Shown: positions 8,334-17,100 of the stretch, piece after piece
How the letters are laid out: each line of letters begins with the position of its first letter
How positions within the stretch are numbered: position 1 is the first letter of the stretch
NCBI RefSeq assembly: GCF_014645735.1
Contig: NZ_BMMH01000014.1
Coordinates: 89,224 to 153,223 of the forward strand
Origin: Nocardia jinanensis
GTDB taxonomy: Bacteria; Actinomycetota; Actinomycetes; Mycobacteriales; Mycobacteriaceae
DNA length: 64,000 bases
Direction: 5' to 3'
Program-made: the position numbers and the translations under genes
The notes under the pieces: model-generated
What the model saw: only the letters and a program-made list of their open reading frames with translations
Told to the model about the DNA's origin: nothing
Database searches by the model: none

Positions 8334-8759
8334 TCAGAAGCCGGGAGTGAGGTGGGGTTCGACTTCGCCGGCGAGAGGCGGTTCGCCGCACTGGATCCCG
8401 CACCGATGTTCGTCGGGGACCGTGGACCCGTCCTCGTACTCGCAGCTGGCCTCGTCACAGGCGTAATCGCGATTGGGATCCATCGCCACGGGTTCGCTGT
8501 AGTACGACCACGCGAAGGTGTCGGAGCCCTGCACTGCCGAGCAGTAGACGGTGGTGCCGTCGGCGAGATGCCCGACCTCGCCGGGCTCCTCGCAATAGCT
8601 GTCCAGCTCCACCTGCGGATTCGGCCCGGCGGCGACCGGCGTCACCTGGGTCCAGGGGAGTGCGGCCGCGGGAGCGGCGGCGAAGAAGAGGGCGGCGGCC
8701 CCGACGGTCGCGCCGAGAAGTCGGGGGCCGACGCGACAGGTGCGCGCTTGTGGCCTCAT
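8334..8759 (-). CDS. secreted Cys-rich hypothetical protein
   Basis: A 141-residue protein of unknown function. It has an Arg-containing N-terminus, a hydrophobic core and an AAPAAA processing site around residue 33, so it is very likely exported. The mature part carries at least six cysteines (in DSYCEEPG, TTVYCSAV, YACDEASCEY and HRCGIQCGE), suggesting disulfide-bonded structure. No catalytic motif was recognised. The start at 8759 is the ATG that begins the signal peptide; upstream codons in the same frame are not hydrophobic or conserved in character. Confidence 0.7.
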   Translation of the reverse strand: MRPQARTCRVGPRLLGATVGAAALFFAAAPAAALPWTQVTPVAAGPNPQVELDSYCEEPGEVGHLADGTTVYCSAVQGSDTFAWSYYSEPVAMDPNRDYACDEASCEYEDGSTVPDEHRCGIQCGEPPLAGEVEPHLTPGF

Positions 8760-9097
8760 GGTTCGATTCCGTTCTGTCGAGTCCCCCACCCGTTCGAGCT
8801 GATCGATCGTAGCTATCACCGCAGGTGGGAGGCAACGGCTGGACCAGGCCGGGCTGGCGGTGCGGATACGCGCCGGAGTCGGGATCGTGCCGCAACCGTA
8901 ACCGGCGCCGCACTCGGGTAACCGCACCGTGCGGTAGCGACTGCTCGCCGCCGCCCGTGACAGCCGCTTCGCCGTGATCGGCTTGCCGGGGGCACCGGTG
9001 GTGCACCCGGTGCCTGTGCCGAGATCTCGATTAGGGCACATGGGCCCGGCGCCGATGAATACGGAACCCCCGGCGGGATCGAAGCCTGGCGGGATGC
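8760..9097. other. intergenic region, no gene seen
   Basis: 338 bases between the end of the MFS gene and the start of the secreted protein, both on the minus strand. It must hold the promoter of the latter. I see no convincing reading frame, RNA gene or repeat. Confidence 0.5.
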
Positions 9098-10417
9098 TCA
9101 GCCGACGTGACGGGTGGTCCCGGAAACCCGGGAGCGGGGTCGGGCCGATATCGCCACATCATCCGCGGCCGCGGTGGGGTCCGCCGCGCCGGTGTGTCCG
9201 GTCCCCGCTCGGTCGAGGCGCGCCAATGCGAACGCCGAGACGAATCCGATCAGGGCCAGCCCGGTCCAGACCGCCCATTCGGCTTCCGCTGCCCGGGCAG
9301 CACCGAAAACGGCGCCGGTGGCGAGATTGCCGATCAGGATGCCGATACCGACCACACTGTTGTAGAAGCCGTAATAGGTGCCCACCAGGCGGTCTCCGGC
9401 GAGTGTGACCACCGTGTCCATCTCGAACGGGAACACCGCGGCCGTGCCGACGGCCAGCAGTGCCCCCGAGACCAGCAGGGCGGCCACCGCCGCCCAGGTG
9501 CCGAACCGCGCGGGTACGGGCACCAGCGCGAGTGGCAGGAACGCGACCGCCAGAATCGTCAGACCGGTGACCAGGGCGCGTCCGGTACCCCAGCGTGCGC
9601 GGAACCAGGCGGTGATGCGCAGTTGCCCGGCCACCGCGATCACCGCGGAGATCACGAACAGGGCGGAGACGAGTAGCTGGGCACGGTCCCGGGTGATCGT
9701 CTCCGCTTGCAGCGGAAGGGCCAGATACATCTGGAAGGACAGCACATAGGAACCGATCATCGCCACCGAGAACGCCACGAACCGCCGGTTGCGCAGCACC
9801 CCGGCCCACGCCGTCCGCACCGGGACGCGGTCGTGATCCGGGCGTTCGCGCCGGGCGGGCAGCGCCAGTAATTGGGCCACCGTCAGCACGGCGAACACCA
9901 GCGCCGCCACGGCCGCCACCACCCGGAAATCGAGTGCCAGCAGTGCCACCCCGACGAGCGGGCCCGCGAGGATTCCGGCCTGATAGAAGATGTTGAACAC
10001 CGCGAAGGCCTCCACCCGCCGGGAGCCGGATTCAGCCGCGAGGTAGGCACGGACCGCAGGATTGAACAGTGCACCGGCGAATCCCGTGGCAGCAGAAGCG
10101 ATCAACAGTGCGGGCAGGTCGGTGGCGAACACCAGCAACGCGAAACCGCCCGTGCGCAACAGGCATCCGGCCACGATCAGGGGTTTGTAACCGAGCCGGT
10201 CGGCCAGGGTGCCGCCGATCAGGAACATGCCCTGCTGGGAGAAGTTGCGCACACCCAGCACCAGTCCCACCGCCCACGCGGCGAACCCGAGCGGGCCGGC
10301 CAGGTATCCGGCCAGGAACGGCATGAGCATGTAGAAACCGAGGTTGATTCCGAACTGGTTGACCATCAGGAGCCGAGCCGGGGCGTCGAAGCTGCGGAAG
10401 GTGGCGATCGCGCTCAT
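9098..10417 (-). CDS. MFS transporter of the copper-regulated lpqS-cysK2 operon
   Basis: A 439-residue major facilitator with about twelve membrane segments and the loop 2-3 signature region GGTLADRLGYKP after the second helix. Its start overlaps the stop of cysK2 by four bases (ATGA at 10414-10417), so translation is coupled. The order lpqS-cysK2-MFS matches Rv0847-Rv0848-Rv0849 of M. tuberculosis, part of the RicR copper regulon. The substrate is not known; export of a sulfur compound or copper complex is a context-based guess. Confidence 0.9.
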   Translation of the reverse strand: MSAIATFRSFDAPARLLMVNQFGINLGFYMLMPFLAGYLAGPLGFAAWAVGLVLGVRNFSQQGMFLIGGTLADRLGYKPLIVAGCLLRTGGFALLVFATDLPALLIASAATGFAGALFNPAVRAYLAAESGSRRVEAFAVFNIFYQAGILAGPLVGVALLALDFRVVAAVAALVFAVLTVAQLLALPARRERPDHDRVPVRTAWAGVLRNRRFVAFSVAMIGSYVLSFQMYLALPLQAETITRDRAQLLVSALFVISAVIAVAGQLRITAWFRARWGTGRALVTGLTILAVAFLPLALVPVPARFGTWAAVAALLVSGALLAVGTAAVFPFEMDTVVTLAGDRLVGTYYGFYNSVVGIGILIGNLATGAVFGAARAAEAEWAVWTGLALIGFVSAFALARLDRAGTGHTGAADPTAAADDVAISARPRSRVSGTTRHVG

Positions 10418-11544
10418 CGGCGAACTCCTTCGATCGCGATGATCGCGCGCGGATCCACCACCGTCGCGCACCGGGTCCACGACCGGAACTCGGCCTCGAA
10501 CGGGCTCGACACCGTGGCCGGCCCGGCAGGCGGGGCCGCGGTGAGCAGATCGTGTGCGCGGCAGTACTCGTCGCTGAAAACTGTGTCGAAATAGCGCTGT
10601 GGGCCGTCGGGGAAGATCGCGGCGACCTGGGTGTCCGAGTCGAACTGCCCGGCCGCCCAGCCCGCGACCAGAGCCACCGCGCCCACGCTCCAGCCGCCGG
10701 TGGCGTGGTGGGTGGTGGCCAGGGTCCGGCAGGCCCACACCGCCTCGGCCGGGGCGATCCAGTGGACCTCGTCGAACGCCGCGTAATCGACGTTGGCGGG
10801 ATAGATGCTCGACCCGAGTCCGCGCATGAGCCGCGGTCGGGCGGGTTGGCCGAAGATGGTGGAGGACACGGTGTCCACGCCGATGAGTTTCAAGGCGGGA
10901 TCGAATCGGCGCAGTACCCGTGCCACGCCCGCGGAATGTCCGCCGGTGCCCACGGCGCAGACGAGCACGTCCACGCCGCCCAGTTGTTCGATCAGCTCCA
11001 TGCCCAGCGACTCGTAGGCGGCCACGTTGTCGGGATTGTTGTACTGATCGGGGCACCACGCGGACGGATCGTCGGACAGCAGGCTCGCGACGCGGTCGCG
11101 GCGGGCCTGCTGCCATCCCCCCGCCGGATGTGGCGCGGATACCGTATCGACCGTGGCGCCGTATGCCGTCAGCAACTGTTCCACGATCGGCTCCAGACCG
11201 GGGTCGGTGACCAGCGTGACCGGGTGGTGGTAGGCCACTCCGGCCAGTGCCAGACCCAGACCCAGGGTGCCGCTGGTGGATTCCACGATCCGCGTGCCCG
11301 GCGCGAGATCGCCGCGTTCGCGCGCGCGTCGCACCATGTGCAGTGCGGGCCGGTCTTTCATCCCCCCGGGATTGCTGCCTTCGAGTTTGGCCCAGAATCC
11401 CCGCCCGGCCGGTGCCAGCGGGGCGCCCACCCACAGCACCGGCGTATTGCCCACCAGCGCCGGGGGTGTCAGGGCGGCGCCGGGCATCGGCACGATTCCG
11501 GCGGCGGTCGGCTCCACCCGTTCGGGCAGTACCACGTTGTTCAT
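10414..11544 (-). CDS. cysK2: PLP-dependent CysK2-type S-sulfocysteine synthase
   Basis: A 376-residue fold-type II PLP enzyme of the cysteine synthase family. The Schiff-base lysine is Lys63 in NPGGMKDRPA, the substrate loop is ESTSGTLG and the phosphate-binding glycine loop is GTGGHSAG. M. tuberculosis CysK2 (Rv0848) makes S-sulfocysteine from O-phosphoserine and thiosulfate. Assignment to CysK2 rather than CysK or CysM rests on its position between lpqS and an MFS gene under a copper-type operator. The ATG at 11544 begins the family-like N-terminus. It lies 111 bp after lpqS and overlaps the MFS gene. Confidence 0.85.
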   Translation of the reverse strand: MNNVVLPERVEPTAAGIVPMPGAALTPPALVGNTPVLWVGAPLAPAGRGFWAKLEGSNPGGMKDRPALHMVRRARERGDLAPGTRIVESTSGTLGLGLALAGVAYHHPVTLVTDPGLEPIVEQLLTAYGATVDTVSAPHPAGGWQQARRDRVASLLSDDPSAWCPDQYNNPDNVAAYESLGMELIEQLGGVDVLVCAVGTGGHSAGVARVLRRFDPALKLIGVDTVSSTIFGQPARPRLMRGLGSSIYPANVDYAAFDEVHWIAPAEAVWACRTLATTHHATGGWSVGAVALVAGWAAGQFDSDTQVAAIFPDGPQRYFDTVFSDEYCRAHDLLTAAPPAGPATVSSPFEAEFRSWTRCATVVDPRAIIAIEGVRR

Positions 11545-11655
11545 GACTGTCGCTTTCTGTATCGGGTACGCGTGGTACGCCACACAGGACCCGGAGGTGG
11601 GTGAACGGCAGCGGACTCCGGCCGGTCCCAGGGGAACCGGCCTGACGCCGGCCGA

Positions 11656-12099
11656 TCAGCGCCGGGCGATACAGAAGCGGGTGAGGATCTCGCGGCCACC
11701 GGCGGCGAGCGCTGCGGCCGGGGGTCCCCGGATCCAGCAGCCGGCGACGGGTGCGAGAGAAAGACCAGCGGCGGTGGCGAGGGTGAGTGCCACCGGCACG
11801 ACGACAGTGAACGGGTCGGGAACCCGCGCGGGTAGCACAACCTGGGAAACGCAGTGCACGGCGTGGGCCGTGCAATGGCTCCCGGCCGGATCGCCGGTAC
11901 GGTCGTGGTGACCGGCCGCCGTGGTGACGGCCGCGTGCGCTCGGGCGTGCGCGGTGGCCGCGGGGACGAGGTCACAGTGCAGCAGCGGTGCCAGCAGGGC
12001 CAGCGCGGCCAGTACCACCACGACCGTCGCGGTGCGGGACCGGCGCCGCCGCCGTGGTGGGGTGGCGGGTGCGGTCCGGGCGTGCGCGGTGTCCGTCAT
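11656..12099 (-). CDS. lpqS: LpqS-like copper-regulated membrane or exported protein
   Basis: A 147-residue protein with an Arg-rich N-terminus, one hydrophobic segment (about residues 23-43) and a His- and Cys-containing extracellular part (AHARAHA, AGHHDRTG, SHCTAHAVHC) suited to metal binding. The C-terminal signature RGPPA followed by LTRFCIARR matches what I recall of mycobacterial LpqS (Rv0847), a RicR-regulon member. A Cys after the hydrophobic segment (LLHCDL) could be lipidated but is not a standard lipobox. It is the first gene of the operon with cysK2 and the MFS transporter. Confidence 0.75.
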   Translation of the reverse strand: MTDTAHARTAPATPPRRRRRSRTATVVVVLAALALLAPLLHCDLVPAATAHARAHAAVTTAAGHHDRTGDPAGSHCTAHAVHCVSQVVLPARVPDPFTVVVPVALTLATAAGLSLAPVAGCWIRGPPAAALAAGGREILTRFCIARR

Positions 12100-12160
12100 T
12101 CGCCACCTCCGTTCCCGAGTGCCGCGTCCGCGACCGGCCCCACGCCGGTCGCCACTACTC

Positions 12161-12175
12161 TACCCCCGTTGGGTA
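12161..12175. promoter_or_regulatory. RicR/CsoR-type copper operator
   Basis: TACCCCCGTTGGGTA is a TACCC/GGGTA inverted repeat 62 bases upstream of the lpqS-like start. Copper-sensing CsoR and RicR repressors bind dyads of this kind, and RicR controls lpqS in mycobacteria. Confidence 0.7.
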
Positions 12176-12484
12176 CTCGCATCGCGTGGGTGTCGTGGCA
12201 GGTGGGTCACCGGATGTGTCCCGTGGCAGTGCTTCCGGAAGGCGGACCGCTGTGAGAACGTGACTTCCGCCGGTCGAGAATTGTGCCCGGTGCCGCACGG
12301 GCGGATGTTCCTGGCCCAGGGAATCCAGCGGGGCGAGTCCTCGCACGGCACGGGCGCCACCCACGGCCTGCGGCCGATTGTGGCATCGGTCCGGACGACT
12401 GCGGTTCCAGGTGCGCCGGTTCGCGCTCGGGGGCCCGAGGTGCCGGGGGCCGGTCGGCCGTGAGATGCCGGCCGGGAGGTCGCG
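12176..12484. other. intergenic region beyond the copper promoter
   Basis: 309 bases between the operator and the end of the aldo/keto reductase gene. It contains several C/G-rich short dyads but no reading frame with credible coding features and no RNA gene that I could recognise. Confidence 0.45.
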
Positions 12485-13357
12485 CTATGCGGCGCCGGCC
12501 TTCGTCAGTACATCGAACTCCTCATCGGTCAGTTCGATCGTCGCGCCGGCCAGGTTGTCCTCGAGGTGCGCGACGCTGGACGTTCCCGGGATGGGGAGCA
12601 GGACGGGAGAGCGCGCGAGGAGCCAGGCGAGGGCGAGCTGCGCGGGGGTGGCGTCGTGTTGCTTCGCCAGTTCGGTGAGCGGGCTGCCCTCACCGGAGAG
12701 CTTTCCGGTGGCCAGCGGGAACCAGGGGATGAACCCGATGCCCTGGTCGGCCGACCAGTCGAGGAGCTCTTCCGAGGAGCGGTCGGTGAGGTTGTAGAGA
12801 TTCTGCACGGAGGCGATCGGGGCGATCTGCCGGGCTGCTTCGGCCTGGGCCACGCTGACTTCGCTGAGGCCGATATGGCGGACCTTGCCTTCGTCCTGAA
12901 GCTTCTTCAGCTCGCCGATCTGGTCTTCCAGTGGGGTGTCGGGGTCGATGCGATGGAGTTGGAAGAGGTCGATGCGCTCGACGCCCAGGTGGCGCAGGCT
13001 CATCTCGGCCTGCTGGCGCAGGTAGGCGGGCCGGCCTACGGGCGTCCAGCGGTCGGGGCCCTGGCGGGTGAGCCCGGCCTTCGTGGCGATGACGATCCCG
13101 TCGCTGTAGGGGTGCAGGGCCTCGCGCAGGAGGGGTTCGGCTACGGCGGGGCCGTAGCTGTCGGCGGTATCGAAGAAGTTCACGCCGAGCTCGACGGCGC
13201 GCCGGAGAACCCGGACGGCTTCGTCGCGGTTCGCCGGCTCGCCCCAGACTCCGGGGCCGGTCAGCTGCATCGTGCCGTAGCCGAGGCGGTTGATCTCGAG
13301 GTCGCCGCCGAGGCGGAAGGTGCCGGAAGCGTCGGCGGGGCGGGTGGAATCGGTCAT
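12485..13357 (-). CDS. aldo/keto reductase
   Basis: A 290-residue NADPH-dependent oxidoreductase with a complete catalytic tetrad: Asp63 and Tyr68 (FFDTADSYGP), Lys93 (IATKAG) and His135 (FQLHRID). The C-terminal cofactor loop (IPGTSSVAHLEDNL) is normal for the family. It probably reduces aldehydes or ketones; the physiological substrate is unknown. It is monocistronic. The length is slightly shorter than most AKRs of about 310-330 residues but the domain is complete. Confidence 0.92.
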   Translation of the reverse strand: MTDSTRPADASGTFRLGGDLEINRLGYGTMQLTGPGVWGEPANRDEAVRVLRRAVELGVNFFDTADSYGPAVAEPLLREALHPYSDGIVIATKAGLTRQGPDRWTPVGRPAYLRQQAEMSLRHLGVERIDLFQLHRIDPDTPLEDQIGELKKLQDEGKVRHIGLSEVSVAQAEAARQIAPIASVQNLYNLTDRSSEELLDWSADQGIGFIPWFPLATGKLSGEGSPLTELAKQHDATPAQLALAWLLARSPVLLPIPGTSSVAHLEDNLAGATIELTDEEFDVLTKAGAA

Positions 13358-13641
13358 GTGGGATGCGTCCCTTCGAGTCGGGGTCCGGACGGGGGCCGCG
13401 CATCGGTGGGCCGAAAAGGCCCGTCCTCGAACAACTCTACTGCGGCGTGATCAGCGGGGCGCTGATGCCGGTTGTGGTGAAAACAACCCCTGCCGCCCGC
13501 GCGGGGAGTAGGGTGCGCTCAGCACGTCGCCGCAGGTCAACAATGCAGAGACGAAGGGTGGGCAAGGGCGAACGCAGATCCTCCAGGCCGTGTTCGAGTG
13601 GCACTCGAACACATTTTCGCCGGAGCGGTGCGTTCACCTTG

Positions 13642-13726
13642 TGGTGCGCGAGGGGGGACTTGAACCCCCACGTCCGTGGACACCAGAACCTAAATCTGGC
13701 GCGTCTGCCAATTTCGCCACTCGCGC
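13642..13726 (-). tRNA. tRNA-Leu (anticodon TAG)
   Basis: Acceptor arms GCGCGAG/CTCGCGC close the cloverleaf. The anticodon stem CCAGA/TCTGG encloses TTTAGGT with anticodon TAG. The long variable arm expected of tRNA-Leu is present. CCA appears to be encoded (13642-13644). Confidence 0.93.
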
Positions 13727-13844
13727 TTGGTGGTACGACCGTCCAAACTCTACCGGTCGCCCGCCGGATCGCGAAGACGCGGGCGGGTGTTTCGTACTCG
13801 CCGGTAACCCCACCTGCGGTTATAACGATTCGATAACCACCAAT

Positions 13845-13864
13845 ATGAGGAGTGCTCACGTTTC
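13845..13864 (+). promoter_or_regulatory. FasR-type operator motif, copy 1
   Basis: ATGAGGAGTGCTCACGTTTC, with the imperfect dyad TGAG/CTCA. It is the first of three related copies upstream of fas. Confidence 0.55.
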
Positions 13865-13902
13865 GCGGAGGTAAGGATCGCCCCTCACCAGCGGGTTCAA
13901 AC

Positions 13903-13922
13903 ATGAGGGAGGTTCACGTTTC
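13903..13922 (+). promoter_or_regulatory. FasR-type operator motif, copy 2
   Basis: ATGAGGGAGGTTCACGTTTC, 16 of 20 bases identical to copy 1 and in the same orientation, 58 bases downstream. Confidence 0.55.
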
Positions 13923-13979
13923 TTCGGATTCTGGTACATGAGTGCATGAATACCCGCCGGTAGGCGGCGCACGGGCAGG

Positions 13980-14000
13980 GAAACGTGAGGATTCCCTCAT
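13980..14000 (-). promoter_or_regulatory. FasR-type operator motif, copy 3 (inverted)
   Basis: On the minus strand it reads ATGAGG, five bases, then CTCACGTTTC, so it is the same motif in opposite orientation. Its core TGAGG-ATTC-CCTCA is the best palindrome of the three and lies 115 bases before the fas start. Confidence 0.6.
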
Positions 14001-14114
14001 GATTTTGTGCCATTCTCGCTGGGAGCAGGCCGACGGGTGTGGACCGCCCGCGGGCGGACTGGGAGCCGGGGAAGTCTCCGAAGACATGTCGCCACGAGAG
14101 AAAGTCGAAGCGTC

Positions 14115-17100
14115 TTGACGATCAACGAGAGCACTGCGTCCGGAGCCGGACACCAGGTGGATGTGGCCGCAGGCAGGAACGTGACCGAGACGAATCGCAC
14201 GCCGTTGCTGGATCGGCTGCGGGAAGGAACCCCGTACGCGCTCGCGTTCGGCGGACAAGGCGCCAGCTGGCTGGGCGAACTGGCCGAGATCGGCCGTGAC
14301 GCCGCCCTGGAGCCCGAACTCACCACCCTCGTGAACCAGGCGGCCACACTGCTGGAACCCGTCGCGGATCAGCTGCTGACGGTGCGTCCGGTGGGATTCG
14401 ACCCCGTCGCCTGGATGCTGGAGGACGATCTCGCCGACGACGAGACCGAAACCTCGGACGCGCCGCCGGAGCGGGTGCTGCGTTCGGCGGCAGTATCGAT
14501 GCCGGGTGTGCTGCTGACCCAGCTGGCGGCCTTGCGCGCGCTGCGATTGCAGGGACTGGACCCGGCCGAGATCGCACCGGTCGCGGTGGTCGGCCATTCG
14601 CAGGGGCTGCTGGCGGCTGCCGCGGTGCGGGCGGCCGGAGAGCAGGACGCGGAGATTCTCGCGATCGCCCAGCTGGTCGGCGCCGCTGCCGGACTGGTCG
14701 CGCGGCGACGCGGGCTGATGCCGATCGGGGATCGGTCGTCGATGGTCGCGGTGTCCAACGTCGATCCCGAGGAACTGCGCGCCGTGCTCGCCGAGGTCTC
14801 GGCGGGCGTGGACCCGATGGTGGCCGCGGTGCTGTCGATCCGCAACGGCCGGCGCCGGATGGTCCTGTCCGGAACTCCCGACCAGCTGCGCCGCGTGCAG
14901 CAGCGCTGTGCGCAGCTGCACGCCGAGCAGGACCGGGAGCGTTCGGCCAAACAGCGCGGCGGGGCGGTGTTCGCGCCGGTCTTCGAGGATCTCGAGGTCG
15001 ACGTCGCGTTCCACCACCCGGCGCTCACCGATACCGTCGAACTGGTCTCCGGCTGGGCCGGGCAGTGCGGGCTCGATACCGAACTCGCCGGGCAGCTGGC
15101 ACGCGACATCCTGGTCGAGCCCGTCGACTGGGTCGCGACCGTCGATGACGTGGTGACCACCGGTGCCGAATGGATTCTGGACCTCGGCCCCGGCGACCTG
15201 CTCTCCCGAGTCAGCGGTAATTCGCTGAAGGGCACCGGTGTCGGCATCGTTGCGGCGGCCACCCGGGCCGGTCAGCGCCATCTGCTGACCCCTGGCGCCA
15301 CCCCGGAGGTCGCGCGGCCGTGGACCGCGTTCGCGCCGCGCCCGGTGCGGCTGCCCAACGGCCGGATCGTGGTGGAGACCGCGTTCACCAAGCTCACCGG
15401 GCGCTCGCCCGTTCTGCTGGCGGGGATGACCCCGACCACGGTGGACGCGAAGATCGTCGCGGCCGCGGCCAATGCCGGCCACTGGGCGGAATTGGCCGGT
15501 GGTGGCCAGGTGACCGAGCAGATCTTCGCCGACCGCGTGGCGGATCTGCAGGAACTGCTGCACCCGGGACGGCAGGTGCAGTTCAATTCGCTGTTCCTGG
15601 ACCCGTACCTGTGGAAACTGCAGCTGGGGGGTAAGCGGCTGGTTCAGCGAGCACGCGCGGCGGGCGCTCCGTTCGACGGTGTGATCGTCACCGCCGGTAT
15701 CCCGGAGCTCGAGGAAGCCGTCGCGCTGATCGAGGAACTGACCGAGGCGGGGATCAGCCACGTCGCGTTCAAACCGGGCACGGTCGCGCAGATCCGCGCG
15801 GTGCTCCGGATCGCCGACGAGGTGCCCGACTACCCGGTGATCGTGCACATCGAGGGTGGTAGGGCCGGCGGGCACCACTCCTGGGAGGACCTGGACGATC
15901 TCCTGCTCGAAACCTATGCCGAACTGCGCACCCACGGAAATGTCGTGGTCTGCGTCGGTGGCGGGATCGGGACCCCGGAGCGGGCCACCGAATACCTGAC
16001 CGGCGCCTGGTCGGCGCCGCACGGTTACCCGGCCATGCCGCTCGACGGTGTGCTGGTGGGTACCGCGGCCATGGCCACGCTGGAGGCCACGACCGCACCC
16101 GAGGTGAAACAGCTGCTGGTCGACACCCCCGGCACCCCGGACTGGGTGGGCGCGGGTACCGCGAACGGCGGAATGGCCTCGGGCCGCAGCCAGCTGGGCG
16201 CCGATATCCACGAGATCGACAATGCCGCCTCGCGGACCGGTCGCCTGCTCGACGAAGTGGCCGGGGACGCCGACGCGGTGGCCCAGCGCCGCACCGAGAT
16301 CATCGCCGCGCTGAACGCGACCGCCAAGCCCTACTTCGGCGATGCCGCGACCATGACCTACCTCGCCTGGCTCGAACGCTATGTGGACCTCGCGGTCGGA
16401 CACGAACGCCGCCAGGATTTCGACTGCGGTACCGATCTCGGCGACGCGATCGCCGCGGCCACCCAGACGGTGTGGCTGGACATCAGCTGGCGGGACCGGT
16501 TCGCCGAGATGCTGCGCCGCGCCGAGGCCCGGCTCGCGCCGGCCGATCGCGGTGAGATCGAATCGCTGTTCCGCGACGAGGATCTGGAAGATCCGGCCGC
16601 CGCACTCGCCGCTCTGAGCGAGCGCTACCCCTCGGCGGCGCAGACGGTGCTGCACCCCGCGGATGTGCCGTTCTTCGTCACCCTGTGCAAAACCCCGGGT
16701 AAGCCGGTCAACTTCGTGCCGGTGGTGGATCAGGACGTGCGCCGCTGGTGGCGTTCGGATTCGCTGTGGCAGGCCCACGATCCGCGGTACTCCGCCGACC
16801 AGGTCTGCGTCATCCCGGGCACCGTCGCGGTCGCCGGGATCACCCGGGTGGACGAGCCGGTGGGCGAACTGCTGGACCGCTTCGAGCAGGACACCGCCTA
16901 CAAATTGGTCCGCGACGGTGTGACGCCCACGGCCGTCGACGCCCGCCGGGTCGCCGCGGTGACCAGCGGCCCGATCGATGTGGTGCTGGCCGCGCCCGAT
17001 GTGAACTGGTCGGGCCGGGCCACCGTGAACCCGGTGCACCGTCTCGGTGACCTGCACGAGTGGACGGTGGACGAGAAGGGTGCGGTGCACCCGCCGACCG

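Noticed and set aside
9098..11875. A single 925-codon minus-strand frame spanning the MFS and cysK2 genes
   Set aside because: Its first half is out of frame with the clear cysK2 gene and has no protein character; only the part from 10417 onward is the true MFS protein.
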